Part shown: positions 35,340 through 47,117 of the stretch, one piece after another
Position numbering within the stretch: position 1 is the first letter of the stretch
Layout: every line of letters starts with the position of its first letter
NCBI GenBank assembly: GCA_017505705.1
Contig: JAFVOS010000011.1
Coordinates: forward strand, 109,449-173,448
Source of the DNA: Alphaproteobacteria bacterium
GTDB taxonomy: Bacteria > Pseudomonadota > Alphaproteobacteria > Rs-D84
Direction: 5' to 3'
Length of the DNA stretch: 64,000 nt
Notes under the pieces: model-generated
Database searches by the model: none
Seen by the model: the letters and a program-made list of their open reading frames with translations, nothing else
Told to the model about the DNA's origin: nothing
Translations under genes and position numbers: made by a program

Positions 35340-35605
35340 TATTCCCTGTCACCTGACATTTGTGTCATCATTGCATTATTCATATTAGCTGTATTAACAA
35401 CATTTTGCTTACCCATCGCAAAAGAATTCTTTTTATCTTTTCTTTTTGCGATAACCTCTTCCAGTTGTTTTTTTTGTGATTGTTTGAATGCAAATTCAGA
35501 TGACGAATAACGTTCTGGATATTTTAATTCTTCGTTCAGTTGATTCAATTGCCGCTGCCAAACAGCCAATTCAGAATTGTCAAACACCCTGTCATTATCC
35601 GCCAT
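35339..35605 (-). CDS. Small coiled-coil protein of unknown function
   Basis: 88 residues, charged and Gln/Asn/Met-rich (WQRQLNQLNEELKYPERYSS, QSQKKQLEEVIAKRKDKK). It sits 17 bases after gyrB and overlaps the glycosylase-like gene by one base (TAATG). No family recognised. The operon order is gyrB, this gene, glycosylase, ung. Confidence 0.68.
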   Translation of the reverse strand: MADNDRVFDNSELAVWQRQLNQLNEELKYPERYSSSEFAFKQSQKKQLEEVIAKRKDKKNSFAMGKQNVVNTANMNNAMMTQMSGDRE

Positions 35606-35621
35606 CTGTTATTTCCTTTGA

Positions 35622-38066
<2,445 letters not shown>

Positions 38067-38097
38067 CTATAATTATCAAGAAAAAAGGACAAAAAAC

Positions 38098-38367
38098 ATG
38101 GCAAATACATCATCAAATTTTACAAAAGAAGATTTCCTTAACGCAACTGATTTGGTCAAAATATTAAATGAACAATACGGCAAAGAATACGACCTAGACA
38201 CTGTAAAAAAAACAATGGAATCTGAATTTCGTAAAAAAACACTAATAAAAACAAAACACAACAAAACTCAATTAATTTATGACGCAAAATGGAACCACCG
38301 CAAAGCGTTACGTCTACACCCATTAGGTTTAGATACATTCAAAGAAATTTTAGAAAAAGGTAAATAA
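38098..38367 (+). CDS. Small protein of unknown function upstream of a RusA-like gene
   Basis: 89 residues, basic (MANTSSNFTKEDFLNATDLV ... KALRLHPLGLDTFKEILEKGK). AAAAAGGAC lies about 9 bases before the ATG, and TATAAT is 31 bases upstream. No motif recognised; a DNA-binding winged-helix-like shape is possible. The next gene starts 1 base after its stop codon. Confidence 0.7.
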   Translation: MANTSSNFTKEDFLNATDLVKILNEQYGKEYDLDTVKKTMESEFRKKTLIKTKHNKTQLIYDAKWNHRKALRLHPLGLDTFKEILEKGK

Positions 38368-38368
38368 T

Positions 38369-38938
38369 ATGAAGTTTAAATTACTTTATTTTGGTGATAT
38401 TTTAATAAACCCAAAAAAACGTGCACAACACATTGCAGACATCCGTATGCAATTTCATCCACAGCTAAAAAAACTGGTTGAACACAGTCCATGGAATAAT
38501 CTGACCCAATACATGGTACCAAACCCAACCAAAAGTCCAATTACCACACGACATATTGGCGGTATCGACTGGAATCCAATTATCACACCAAATCTAAAGT
38601 TAATTGCAGAACTGGATATACAATTATTACATCCTGAAATTGTTGGTGTACCACGTTCAGATATTGATAATCGTGTCAAAACAATTATGGACGGTCTGCG
38701 GTGTCCACAAAACGAACATGAAATTGGTTCAAACACACCACGTGATATCGGCCCAATATATACATTACTGGACGACGATCACTTGATAACAAAATTATCA
38801 GTAAACACCAGTCACTTACTGGATTCTGATATATTCTCTGAAAAAATCCAACGTTCACCAGATTCTATATTTATGTTAATCGACGTAAATGTCAGGGTCG
38901 CAGAAGGCACACTTGAAAACCTGCCATTTATGGTATAG
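38369..38938 (+). CDS. RusA-like Holliday junction resolvase-fold protein
   Basis: 189 residues. The segment PRSDIDNRVKTIMDGLRCPQ followed about 30 residues later by LLDDDHLITKLSV fits the RusA active-site layout (Asp-x-Asp-Asn, Lys, then Asp-Asp). The N-terminus KLLYFGDILINPKK also resembles RusA. RusA enzymes cut four-way junctions and are often phage-derived. Length is greater than RusA (about 120 residues) because of insertions. It forms a two-gene operon with the 89-residue protein. Confidence 0.6.
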   Translation: MKFKLLYFGDILINPKKRAQHIADIRMQFHPQLKKLVEHSPWNNLTQYMVPNPTKSPITTRHIGGIDWNPIITPNLKLIAELDIQLLHPEIVGVPRSDIDNRVKTIMDGLRCPQNEHEIGSNTPRDIGPIYTLLDDDHLITKLSVNTSHLLDSDIFSEKIQRSPDSIFMLIDVNVRVAEGTLENLPFMV

Positions 38939-38967
38939 TCCCCCTTTTTTCACAACGGTTTAAAAAC

Positions 38968-39014
38968 AAATCGGGAATCGTAGTGTACAGACACTACATA
39001 AGGTTCCCGATTTG
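38968..39014 (+). terminator. Long hairpin terminator between the RusA-like operon and the pilus operon
   Basis: Outer stem AAATCGGGAA/TTCCCGATTT enclosing an inner stem GTAGTGT/ACACTAC, followed by GCTTTTTAT. A strong RNA hairpin, usable in either direction. Confidence 0.75.
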
Positions 39015-39031
39015 CTTTTTATATTAAACTT

Positions 39032-40102
39032 TTAAGATAACGCCATTGTGATTTGATCCTGCATTTGGAACGTACCCAACACGACCCACGCAACAATTGC
39101 AGATACTAATAAAATCCCCACACTGTTCATCACATTAGACACAGATTCCATTTTGCGCACAGATTCTGCCAGATAATCATTTGCGACACGTCCCATATTC
39201 TCATCAAAACCATTCATATCTGCGTAAATTGTCAAATCTCCAATAATATCTGAATCTGGGAAATCTGCCCCTGTATTATTCATCGCCACCCCTAAATTAT
39301 CACCATTTGCGATATAATGCAGCGCACTTTCCAATATATTTTTCAAATACCTGTTTGCATTATCAGCCAACATACGCATTGCATCTGGAATCGTGACCCC
39401 TGATCCAACCATTGCAGATAACGCCATCATCCAACCAACCCCAACATGAATTTTATAAACGCTCCATGGTGGTAATTTATCGAATATTGCACGCATACGC
39501 CCAGACCAATTTGCAAAACTTATCCAAATCAAACAAACAATCGTTGTAAATCCCCCTATAATCCATGGCCAATATTTAATTGAAAAATCAGACAAGGCTA
39601 TCAAAGAACGTGCCATACCACGCCAAACAATATTATCACCTGCAACATCTGCCAATGGTGGCACTAAATATATTCCCACCATCAAGATAATACCAAATGT
39701 CAACGCCAACAAAAACAACGGATACATAATTGCACCACGCATTGCACGTGAAATACGCTGTGTACCGTCAACAACACGTCCAACATTCTCCAGTGCCAAC
39801 ACCAGATTAGATATATTACCACTGGTCACCAGCAACGTTTCATTTGGTGGCACCCACCCACGTGTTGCATCTGAAAAACTCATACCACGTTCCAGGTTTT
39901 TCTGCCACTGGCGCATAACGATTGCGAATGGTTCATTTGGTTTCTTACCATTCTTTGATTCAATCATTTCCAATCGCCCCAGCGCATCCATCAATGTAAA
40001 ATCATTACGCAACAACGACGCCAGTTTACGACAAATCGCCATACGTTTTTCCGTATTAAGTCTGAACACCAGTTTTGCATACAGCATTTCCAGTTTATTC
40101 AT
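39032..40102 (-). CDS. Type IVb pilus inner-membrane platform protein (PilR/T2SF family)
   Basis: 356 residues of the type II secretion F (GspF/PilC) family. Two soluble helical T2SF domains (residues about 20-130 and 215-330) are separated by membrane segments: IMYPLFLLALTFGIILMVGIYLVPP near 130-155, YWPWIIGGFTTIVCLIWIS near 180-200, and SVGILLVSAIVAWVVLGTF near the C-terminus. Overlapping order with PilQ-like, PilP-like and PilO2-like genes matches the R64 thin-pilus operon. Confidence 0.85.
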   Translation of the reverse strand: MNKLEMLYAKLVFRLNTEKRMAICRKLASLLRNDFTLMDALGRLEMIESKNGKKPNEPFAIVMRQWQKNLERGMSFSDATRGWVPPNETLLVTSGNISNLVLALENVGRVVDGTQRISRAMRGAIMYPLFLLALTFGIILMVGIYLVPPLADVAGDNIVWRGMARSLIALSDFSIKYWPWIIGGFTTIVCLIWISFANWSGRMRAIFDKLPPWSVYKIHVGVGWMMALSAMVGSGVTIPDAMRMLADNANRYLKNILESALHYIANGDNLGVAMNNTGADFPDSDIIGDLTIYADMNGFDENMGRVANDYLAESVRKMESVSNVMNSVGILLVSAIVAWVVLGTFQMQDQITMALS

Positions 40103-40103
40103 A

Positions 40104-41741
40104 TTAATATACCCCCGGCTGATCCAATTGTCCGACCCATCGTTCTAATTCATCAACACCGATTATTCCCTGCAACATTAATGAAACAGCTGCTTCTTTC
40201 AGTGTACGTCCATCCATTTCTTCCAGCCAATAACGCACTGCACCATCTGTATTTCCAGATAAAGCCAAACGCAAAAATTCACTGTTTGTAATAATTATCT
40301 CGCCGGCCTTGATACGTCCCAACGTACCAGTTCCCTTACAGTGTTCACACCCCACCCCACGTGTATACACCTGATTCAAACCGATTTCACCAAACGCATC
40401 ACGCACACGATGATACGAAGATTTATTTGGATTATCTGCTAATTTTTGTCGACAATGCGGGCACAGTTTTTTAAACAATCGCATTGACACCAACCCACGC
40501 ATCAACGTTTCTTCTTTTAATTTAAAAGATTCTATCCCTAAATCCAACAGTCGTGTCAACGCCGCCAGTGCAGAATTTGCGTGTAAAGTCGTCCAAACAT
40601 TATGACCAGACAATGCACCACGCACCGTCAGTTCCGCCGCCGCCAACGTACGAATTTCCCCAACCATTAGCGTATCTGGGTCACTACGCAACGCCGCCGC
40701 CAATGCTTCTACATACTTTTCATCACGCTGTTCTTCGTTTGTCGTATTCACCACAGGCATTTGACGTGCGCCAAAAATTTTTTGTTCAACAGGATTTTCC
40801 ACTGTAATCATATTTATTTCATAATTACGTTCCTTTAACATCATTGACATATTTCTTACTAATGTTGTTGATTTACCGGAACTGGTTGGTCCTGCAACAA
40901 TCACCAATCCAGTTGGAAAAGAACGCAATCTTGACAACAGTCTTTGTTCATACGGTCCAAATTCTTGTTCTGTTTTTATACCTTCGGACGGATTATCATA
41001 CAACAATCGCATAACCACATAGCGTGATCCAAATGCGATTGGATTAAATTGCATACGAACACCCAACACGCCCGATGGCAAATATAAATCTTTTGTGCCA
41101 CGCAGTGGTGTACGCCCGTCTTTTTGTGCTGATTGATATTCATTCTGGGCATAGTTCGCATTTGACATATCCGCCGACGCAAATGCCGCACGAACAAAAG
41201 ATTCGCCCCACCCTGAATTATATTCCAAGACCGGCTGCATACTGCCATCAATACGAAAATAGATTGTTGTCTGATCTGCAACTTCGATATGAACATCAGA
41301 TACTTTCTGTGCTGCTGCACGTGCAATAATATCAACAAAATCCTTTTGCATCTGGTTATCATAATCATGTCGAGAACGTATTCCACCCCCCAGTTGCATT
41401 TCATAAGTCTTATATATCGCAGATATCAGTCCCATATCTGAATAAAATGGTTCACGTATAACACGCCCACGTCTTTTCAACAATTCAATAAAAGACAACA
41501 CACGCCCATCATATTGATGTGTTCGTGAAACAATTAATTCACCACCTGAAAAATATGCAATAATTCCCTGTGTATCACGTGGTAATTCAAATTCAGCCCC
41601 TGTTGCGGTCAATAATTTATTATTATTTTCGAACAGATAATCGATAATATCTTTTGGTTCTGAATTTTCCAGTCCCATTGGCACAGATAATTGTATTACC
41701 TGACTGTTTTTATCCACGATATTATTATTTTCTGTCGCCAT
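40104..41741 (-). CDS. Type IVb pilus assembly ATPase (PilQ/GspE family)
   Basis: 545 residues. Walker A VIVAGPTSSGKSTTLVRNMS near residue 275, Asp box VENPVEQKI, Walker B LRSDPDTLMVGEIRT, His box HNVWTTLHANSA, and a Zn-binding tetracysteine made of LCPHCRQ and CEHCKGTGT near residues 425-465. The ATPase drives pilin polymerisation from the cytoplasm. The stop codon lies 1 base before the platform gene. Short N-terminal domain fits PilQ-type ATPases of conjugative thin pili. Confidence 0.88.
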   Translation of the reverse strand: MATENNNIVDKNSQVIQLSVPMGLENSEPKDIIDYLFENNNKLLTATGAEFELPRDTQGIIAYFSGGELIVSRTHQYDGRVLSFIELLKRRGRVIREPFYSDMGLISAIYKTYEMQLGGGIRSRHDYDNQMQKDFVDIIARAAAQKVSDVHIEVADQTTIYFRIDGSMQPVLEYNSGWGESFVRAAFASADMSNANYAQNEYQSAQKDGRTPLRGTKDLYLPSGVLGVRMQFNPIAFGSRYVVMRLLYDNPSEGIKTEQEFGPYEQRLLSRLRSFPTGLVIVAGPTSSGKSTTLVRNMSMMLKERNYEINMITVENPVEQKIFGARQMPVVNTTNEEQRDEKYVEALAAALRSDPDTLMVGEIRTLAAAELTVRGALSGHNVWTTLHANSALAALTRLLDLGIESFKLKEETLMRGLVSMRLFKKLCPHCRQKLADNPNKSSYHRVRDAFGEIGLNQVYTRGVGCEHCKGTGTLGRIKAGEIIITNSEFLRLALSGNTDGAVRYWLEEMDGRTLKEAAVSLMLQGIIGVDELERWVGQLDQPGVY

Positions 41742-41761
41742 TTTTTTAGCCCGATTTTTTG

Positions 41762-42421
41762 TTATTTCGACGCCCCAACGTTCAAAGTTTGCGTTTTTCC
41801 ATCTTTAACAAACACAACCCCTTCGTCCAACGATATAGATTTTACCACAAACCCATCCAATGATTTTCCAACCCCTATACGTTTTGTCTGACCACTTTTT
41901 AAATCAGATATCGTTGCCTGCAATTGATCCCCAGCCCCAATAACATTTACCAATTTGTATTTATCAGCTAAATCCGTTGCCTCGTCGCTTTCTTCTGTCA
42001 AAACAGATGCTGTATATCCACCACTTTTCTGTACAGGTTCTGCTTCTGCGGCCAAGATTCTTTCTTTTTCACGTTCCAGACGTGCCGCCTCAGCTTCCAG
42101 TTTTGCTTTTTCTGTTTCTATTTGTTGTTGCTGCTGTTCTGCCCGACCGGACAAAGTATCTATTTCCATATGCAGTTTTATTTTTTCTGCAGCCAATCTG
42201 TCTAATTCCAAATCCAGCTGTGCACGCTCTTTTTCCAACTGCATCAAAACTTTTTCCTGTTCCAAATCAGTAATCTGTTGAAACAAAGAACCTTCTACCT
42301 GATAATCTGCAACCGCTGCTGCTGACAAATCTTCTTCTGTATTAACATCAACATCAACTGCCTTGGCACTGCACACAAACATTACCATCAACAATACAAA
42401 TAATTTATTTTTATTTTGCAT
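41762..42421 (-). CDS. PilP-like periplasmic pilus protein with coiled coil
   Basis: 219 residues. Signal peptide (KLFVLLMVMFVCSAKA), a long Gln/Glu-rich coiled coil at residues about 50-125 (EKERAQLDLELDRLAAEKIK), and a C-terminal PilP-type beta domain (VIGAGDQLQATISDLKSGQT, GDKSLDGFVVKSI-type repeats). PilP proteins connect the inner-membrane pilus parts with the secretin. It overlaps the PilO2-like gene by 11 bases. Confidence 0.75.
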   Translation of the reverse strand: MQNKNKLFVLLMVMFVCSAKAVDVDVNTEEDLSAAAVADYQVEGSLFQQITDLEQEKVLMQLEKERAQLDLELDRLAAEKIKLHMEIDTLSGRAEQQQQQIETEKAKLEAEAARLEREKERILAAEAEPVQKSGGYTASVLTEESDEATDLADKYKLVNVIGAGDQLQATISDLKSGQTKRIGVGKSLDGFVVKSISLDEGVVFVKDGKTQTLNVGASK

Positions 42422-43673
42422 AGATTATCACCTCATAGTTCCATATACGTCGCATTGCATCCCACGTACACCCCGTCATATAAACACCACCAAAATCTTC
42501 AAATATTTTCATAAATTGCATTGGAATTAATTTTGATGATGCAGCAATTTCCACCACATTAACTGTTGCAATATCCACCCCATTGGTAAGCGTATCAACA
42601 ACAATACCTGTCTCTAAGTTTGTATCTATTGATTGAAATAACGTTGTCACATCACGAACAATCGTATCTGGATCACGTTCATCCTGTGACGCAGACAATT
42701 CAACCTGTGGCAACTTAGCCTGAACCACCAACATATCTTCTGATTGCTCCTGAACCAAAACCCCAGGCATTATTTCAGACGCAATATTATAAAATTCACC
42801 CAATGTCCCAAAACTGCGCTGTAATTGCGCATCTACATATTCCTGCCCACATGTTGCACTGACCTGATTCCAACCAACAACAGGCTGCATAACAAAACCG
42901 ATTGCTTGATAACAAATTTTGGCCCGTTCAATTGGATTTGGCAGACTTTCATACGGCAAAACAATTGGTTCCGGCGGCAACGGTTTTTCTATTTCAAATT
43001 GCGCATCCAGTTCTTTATTTTTTTCTTCTAACTGCCTTTTATATTCTGCAATTAATTCTGGATTAACATCTGCGATTTGTGGTCGTGGCGCAATCATTTT
43101 TGCAATTGGCTCTTTAAACAAATACAGCAACACAACAAAGAAAGCCATCAACATCAACCCAGCGGTCATACGTGACCCCATACGACTGATTGTATGTAAA
43201 ACAGCATGCGAACCATGCGACACCACATCAACCAAACTACGTTCAACCGCACGTGGCATTCCCCACGCCCCCGGCGCAATTAATGCCCCCCAATCTGGTA
43301 TTTCGGATAATTTTACATATTCTTCACGTGCCTCTGCTTCGGTATCAAAAACCTTATCTTCCAGAATAACACCATTACGAACGGCAACAACAATATAACG
43401 TTTATCAGTGGCAAACGCCCCTAAGAAAGACGTATATTCTGCCAGCGATTCCATAACCTCAGCTGCAACAGATGGCATACCTGCCCGATGTCCAACACGT
43501 CTTGTTCCCAATCCAACCATACCACGAAATTCTGTAAACAAATTCAGTTTTTTATCCACTGATTTTGCAAGATTTCTGGCATAATTACGTGCAACAAACC
43601 CCGCCCCGATTGGTTGCCAAAACAAACCCGTTGCGTATTTTTTACGATTAATATAAACAATTTGATTTGCCAA
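42411..43673 (-). CDS. PilO2-like type IVb pilin accessory protein
   Basis: 420 residues. A cytoplasmic N-domain begins MANQIVYINRKKYATGLFWQ; one membrane helix near residues 170-192 (TAGLMLMAFFVVLLYLF) leads to a periplasmic part with a short coiled coil (EYKRQLEEKNKELDAQFEIE) and alpha/beta repeats (YNIASEIMPGVLVQ). Layout fits PilO2/TcpD-like accessory proteins that bind the assembly ATPase. First gene of the pilus operon (PilO2-P-Q-R). The prepilin and prepilin peptidase are not in the window. Confidence 0.72.
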   Translation of the reverse strand: MANQIVYINRKKYATGLFWQPIGAGFVARNYARNLAKSVDKKLNLFTEFRGMVGLGTRRVGHRAGMPSVAAEVMESLAEYTSFLGAFATDKRYIVVAVRNGVILEDKVFDTEAEAREEYVKLSEIPDWGALIAPGAWGMPRAVERSLVDVVSHGSHAVLHTISRMGSRMTAGLMLMAFFVVLLYLFKEPIAKMIAPRPQIADVNPELIAEYKRQLEEKNKELDAQFEIEKPLPPEPIVLPYESLPNPIERAKICYQAIGFVMQPVVGWNQVSATCGQEYVDAQLQRSFGTLGEFYNIASEIMPGVLVQEQSEDMLVVQAKLPQVELSASQDERDPDTIVRDVTTLFQSIDTNLETGIVVDTLTNGVDIATVNVVEIAASSKLIPMQFMKIFEDFGGVYMTGCTWDAMRRIWNYEVIIYAK

Positions 43674-43758
43674 TTTCTCTCTCTGACTAGTCCTGTTATA
43701 AAATTATAACACAAAAATCCCCACCACCGCCACAGTAAAATTAAACACTTATTACATT

Positions 43759-43785
43759 AAAAAATCCCCAAACGGGGATTTTTTA
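43759..43785. terminator. Terminator of the 43.8-44.2 kb lipoprotein gene
   Basis: Stem AAATCCCC-AAAC-GGGGATTT with A/T runs. Confidence 0.85.
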
Positions 43786-44157
43786 ATAAGAAACAGTCAT
43801 CGACCCACCATCTTTTGCCGTACGCACACGCTGTGGATTTGGACAATCATAAACATTTGCTGTTAATACAAATGCACGTTCTGGCCCAAAAATAACCCAT
43901 TCATTTGGTTTTGTACGCTGACTTACAATCCAATACGCATTACCAGGTCTTGCCTGATCAACTATACGATTTTCAAGATATCTGCGGGCGTCATCTGCAT
44001 CATATACAGACACCTCTGATTCCAGTTTATATAAATATGTACACCCAATTGGCTCTGCATCCAGTTGTACTAAATATTGGCTTCCATTTTCATTTTTCAC
44101 CAATCCACTGCACGCACATAAACCCAAAAACAAGAAACTTAAAAATATTTTTTTCAT
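43783..44157 (-). CDS. Small lipoprotein (DUF4156-like)
   Basis: 124 residues. MKKIFLSFLFLGLCACSGLV is a lipoprotein signal with lipobox LCAC. The mature part (QLDAEPIGCTYLYKLESEVS, RYLENRIVDQARPGNAYWIV, ANVYDCPN) resembles the DUF4156 family of envelope lipoproteins, which often have a conserved Cys pair as here. Function unknown. It lies just downstream of lpxC on the same strand and may share the transcript. Confidence 0.65.
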   Translation of the reverse strand: MKKIFLSFLFLGLCACSGLVKNENGSQYLVQLDAEPIGCTYLYKLESEVSVYDADDARRYLENRIVDQARPGNAYWIVSQRTKPNEWVIFGPERAFVLTANVYDCPNPQRVRTAKDGGSMTVSY

Positions 44158-44168
44158 TTTTCCCTTCC

Positions 44169-45107
44169 TTACCCATCAATTATATCATAATTATCTGGAT
44201 TACTGAATAATTTTCTAAGCACAATATTATTTAACGCATGACTTCCTTTATAACTTTCTAAATTCCCACAAATCATCCCACCGGATGTATACATATCACC
44301 AATTGCATCTATTATTTTATGACGAACAAATTCATCACCCCACTTTAAATCATTCAACGTACCATCACCAGAATCATTCAGTGCAATCACATTTGTTTCA
44401 TCTGCACCACGCCCCATTCCATGCGCCTTCAGATATTCCCATTCAGAATATTTACCAAATGTACGTGCCGCTGCTATATTTTTAATAAAATTATCAAGTG
44501 ACTTTTTAGTTCCATCAAAAACATATTCAAATGTTTGTCTGCCGATTATTTTTTCTGGATAAATCAATGTTGCCACAACCTTTAATTCTTTACCAGAATT
44601 TGGCATCAACTTAACAAAACCATCTGCCTTTCTGCCAGAAATCTTATTAAACAACCATATTTTCAAGCGCACAAATAACGGTAATTGTTTTGTCACTTCT
44701 TTTGCGTATGCCACCACCGGTCTGCGAACAATAATCTTTTTTATTTTGTTTTTGTTTGCCGTTGCTTCTTTTATTTTTTTATAAAACAGCTCTGCACTGC
44801 CATCCAGAATCGGTGTTTCTTTACCATCTATTTCAATTACTGCAGAATCAATACCACACAAAAACAGCGCAGCCATTAAATGCTCAATCGTTTGCACATG
44901 CGCACCATTAATATTTCCAACCGTTGTATTACGCATTTTTGTTTCCCCAACATTATCATACATTGCAGGAATCAAATCACTGTCTGGCATATCAACACGT
45001 TTAAAAAATATTCCACGCACATCAGACGGTTTTATCACCATACGAACCGGCAACCCAGAATGAATTCCTTTACCTTCAAAAACAACATTATTTAAAACTG
45101 TATTCAT
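44169..45107 (-). CDS. lpxC: UDP-3-O-acyl-N-acetylglucosamine deacetylase LpxC
   Basis: 312 residues. Zn ligand His in HVQTIEHLMAAL near residue 75 and the second site HKIIDAIGDMY near residue 235; active-site phrase ARTFGKYSEWEYLKAHGMGRGADETN. The start motif LNNVVFEGKGIHSG is typical. LpxC performs the first committed step of lipid A synthesis. Overlaps the lpxK stop by 4 bases (ATGA). Placement of lpxC beside lpxK rather than after ftsZ is unusual among proteobacteria. Confidence 0.95.
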   Translation of the reverse strand: MNTVLNNVVFEGKGIHSGLPVRMVIKPSDVRGIFFKRVDMPDSDLIPAMYDNVGETKMRNTTVGNINGAHVQTIEHLMAALFLCGIDSAVIEIDGKETPILDGSAELFYKKIKEATANKNKIKKIIVRRPVVAYAKEVTKQLPLFVRLKIWLFNKISGRKADGFVKLMPNSGKELKVVATLIYPEKIIGRQTFEYVFDGTKKSLDNFIKNIAAARTFGKYSEWEYLKAHGMGRGADETNVIALNDSGDGTLNDLKWGDEFVRHKIIDAIGDMYTSGGMICGNLESYKGSHALNNIVLRKLFSNPDNYDIIDG

Positions 45108-46006
45108 TGTATTTTACCTTTTATCCATTCAAAAAAGCTTTCATCTATAACTGTTTCCAGTTCAGCATACTTTATCTTTTTTTGCATATCTTTTGGTAAA
45201 CGCACCCAGTCTTTTTCTGTTGTAATTAATTTAGCCTTATTTTTTTTTGCTAAATCCAATAACTTTTTTAAGTCTTCATCTGTATATTGCCAGTGATCTG
45301 CAAACGCACGTTTTGCTACTACATTTTTTAAAGCCGCAAAAAATTTATTTGGATACCCAATTCCTGCAAACGCAACCAATTTTTCATCATCAGGATATGG
45401 TGACACTGTTTTATTATTCGCATAAAACACAGGTATTCCAACCGGCAAAGAAAATCTTTTTTTAAAGTTGTTATTTTTTATAACAATAATTGCATCCGCC
45501 CTGTTTATTGCCCATTTTGGTTCACGCAATGGTCCTGCTGGCAATAATAATCCATTACCAAATCCTAATCCTTCATCAAACACCAATACTGAAATATCTT
45601 TTTTAATAGAAGAATTTTGAAACCCATCATCCATAACAATCGGCGTATTGTCTGTTTGTTTATTTAACAAAATAATATTACTTTTTCTGTCACCAACATG
45701 TACTGCCAACCCGTGTTTAGACAACATATACGCTTCATCCCCGGCCCCATTTGTACTTTCTGTTTTTTTATAGCCACGCATAACAACCGGTGCATCCAGT
45801 CTTTGTGCAATTTCACGTACAATTGGTGTTTTTCCAACCCCACCAGCCAATATATTACCCACACATATAATTTTTCTTTTTGATTTAAGCGGGTTTAACG
45901 CACGTATTTTATACACAATAAAACCAACAAAATAATACACCCACGACACAGGTATTAAAATCAAAGAAATTAGTTTTTTCTTTAAGAACCAACTTGGTGT
46001 TTTCAT
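45104..46006 (-). CDS. lpxK: Tetraacyldisaccharide 4'-kinase LpxK
   Basis: 300 residues from ATG 46006 (MKTPSWFLKKKLISLILIPV); the longer frame starts inside the previous gene. Membrane-anchored N-terminus with a helix at about residues 12-32, Walker A GNILAGGVGKTPIV near residue 54, and VMDDGFQNSSIKKDI and TEKDWVRLP motifs of the family. Phosphorylates the 4' position of the lipid A precursor. Sits between the DUF374 acyltransferase and lpxC in one operon. Confidence 0.94.
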   Translation of the reverse strand: MKTPSWFLKKKLISLILIPVSWVYYFVGFIVYKIRALNPLKSKRKIICVGNILAGGVGKTPIVREIAQRLDAPVVMRGYKKTESTNGAGDEAYMLSKHGLAVHVGDRKSNIILLNKQTDNTPIVMDDGFQNSSIKKDISVLVFDEGLGFGNGLLLPAGPLREPKWAINRADAIIVIKNNNFKKRFSLPVGIPVFYANNKTVSPYPDDEKLVAFAGIGYPNKFFAALKNVVAKRAFADHWQYTDEDLKKLLDLAKKNKAKLITTEKDWVRLPKDMQKKIKYAELETVIDESFFEWIKGKIQ

Positions 46007-46007
46007 A

Positions 46008-46793
46008 TTATCTATCCGACTTTTTTTCTTTTTTTGCACGCATTTCTTTTTTGAATTTATCGGCTGTCATATCTTGCTCTACCTTAAACAAGCCAAATTC
46101 TTTATCTAAATCACGCAATTGTTTAACCATAGTACTTTCTATATTTTTACGTATTTTTTCAAAATCATCTGCAGAAATTTTTGAATCCACAAACACAGGC
46201 TGTCCAATTTTACAATGTATTCTAGAAAAAGATAATGCGACAAGATACCTATCCCATCTTTTTTGAATCCACGCACGTGAAGACGAATAACACACTGGTA
46301 TAATTGGTGCACCGGTCATTTTTGCAAAATACAACGCCCCATCTTGAACACGCATTGACGGCCCACTTGGCCCATCTGGTGACAAACATAAGGCATATCT
46401 GCCATCACGCAAAACACGCACCCCCTGGCGCAGCACAGAAATACCACCTTCACTTGTTGACCCATATATGGCCTTTAATCCAAACAAACGTTGCAGTTTA
46501 GCCATTAATCGTCCATCTTTATGCCGACTTGCAATTGCATATGCACGCATACCACGCATGCGAATAATTGGACTTAACATCATTGAACGTCCATGCCAAA
46601 AAACAAAAATTGCTGGTTTTTTTCGATATTTTTTAAAAATTTCTAATCCTTCATACTTTTTTACAGATGTAAAATAAACCGTCCACATTGGAACAGATAA
46701 AATAATCGCAATAATCCATTGAATCAAAGCACACCCCAGTATTGGATTCCAAAATTTTTTCCATGCTTTTCTAAATTTTTTATTATGTATCAC
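46008..46793 (-). CDS. Lysophospholipid acyltransferase-family protein (DUF374 type)
   Basis: 261 residues with an N-terminal membrane helix (LIQWIIAIILSVPMWTVYF). DUF374 motifs: FVFWHGRSMMLSPI (His in place of the HxxxxD type), SRHKDGRLMAKL, YGSTSEGGISVLRQ, LSPDGPSGPSM and APIIPVCYSSSRAW. In alphaproteobacteria these proteins are found with lpxK or waaA and probably acylate lipid A or an intermediate. The C-terminal 45 residues are charged. Ends 1 base before the lpxK start. Confidence 0.85.
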   Translation of the reverse strand: MIHNKKFRKAWKKFWNPILGCALIQWIIAIILSVPMWTVYFTSVKKYEGLEIFKKYRKKPAIFVFWHGRSMMLSPIIRMRGMRAYAIASRHKDGRLMAKLQRLFGLKAIYGSTSEGGISVLRQGVRVLRDGRYALCLSPDGPSGPSMRVQDGALYFAKMTGAPIIPVCYSSSRAWIQKRWDRYLVALSFSRIHCKIGQPVFVDSKISADDFEKIRKNIESTMVKQLRDLDKEFGLFKVEQDMTADKFKKEMRAKKEKKSDR

Positions 46794-46950
46794 TATAAAA
46801 CCTCGTCTTATTTTCCCAGTTTATCAATAAAAAACACATAATTCAAGATATGTCTGGGATTTAAATCATTTAACAAAAATTTTATCACTATATTTTTTTA
46901 TTTGACTATTACATAAAATAATATATAATAGACAGGCTTTTTATCAGTGA

Positions 46951-47027
<77 letters not shown>

Positions 47028-47033
47028 AGATTC

Positions 47034-47057
47034 CGCCCAGTTTTCTGGGCTTTTTTA
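47034..47057 (+). terminator. Terminator after tRNA-fMet
   Basis: Stem GCCCAG-TTTT-CTGGGC followed by a T-run. By position it was supplied by the element. Confidence 0.85.
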
Positions 47058-47096
47058 ATGCTTTTTTATACCCTAAAAACCACCACTTTTTCACCC

Positions 47097-47117
47097 TTTT
47101 GCTACCTATTTGCTACC
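47097..47117 (+). repeat. Left arm-type repeat of the element
   Basis: 20 bases TTTTGCTACCTATTTGCTAC identical to 54851-54870, containing two GCTAC words 11 bases apart, 70 bases inside attL; likely integrase arm-binding site. Confidence 0.8.

Noticed and set aside
46794-46950. Extra gene or RNA between the DUF374 gene and tRNA-fMet
   Set aside because: Only AT-rich promoter-like sequence for the two divergent transcripts was found.
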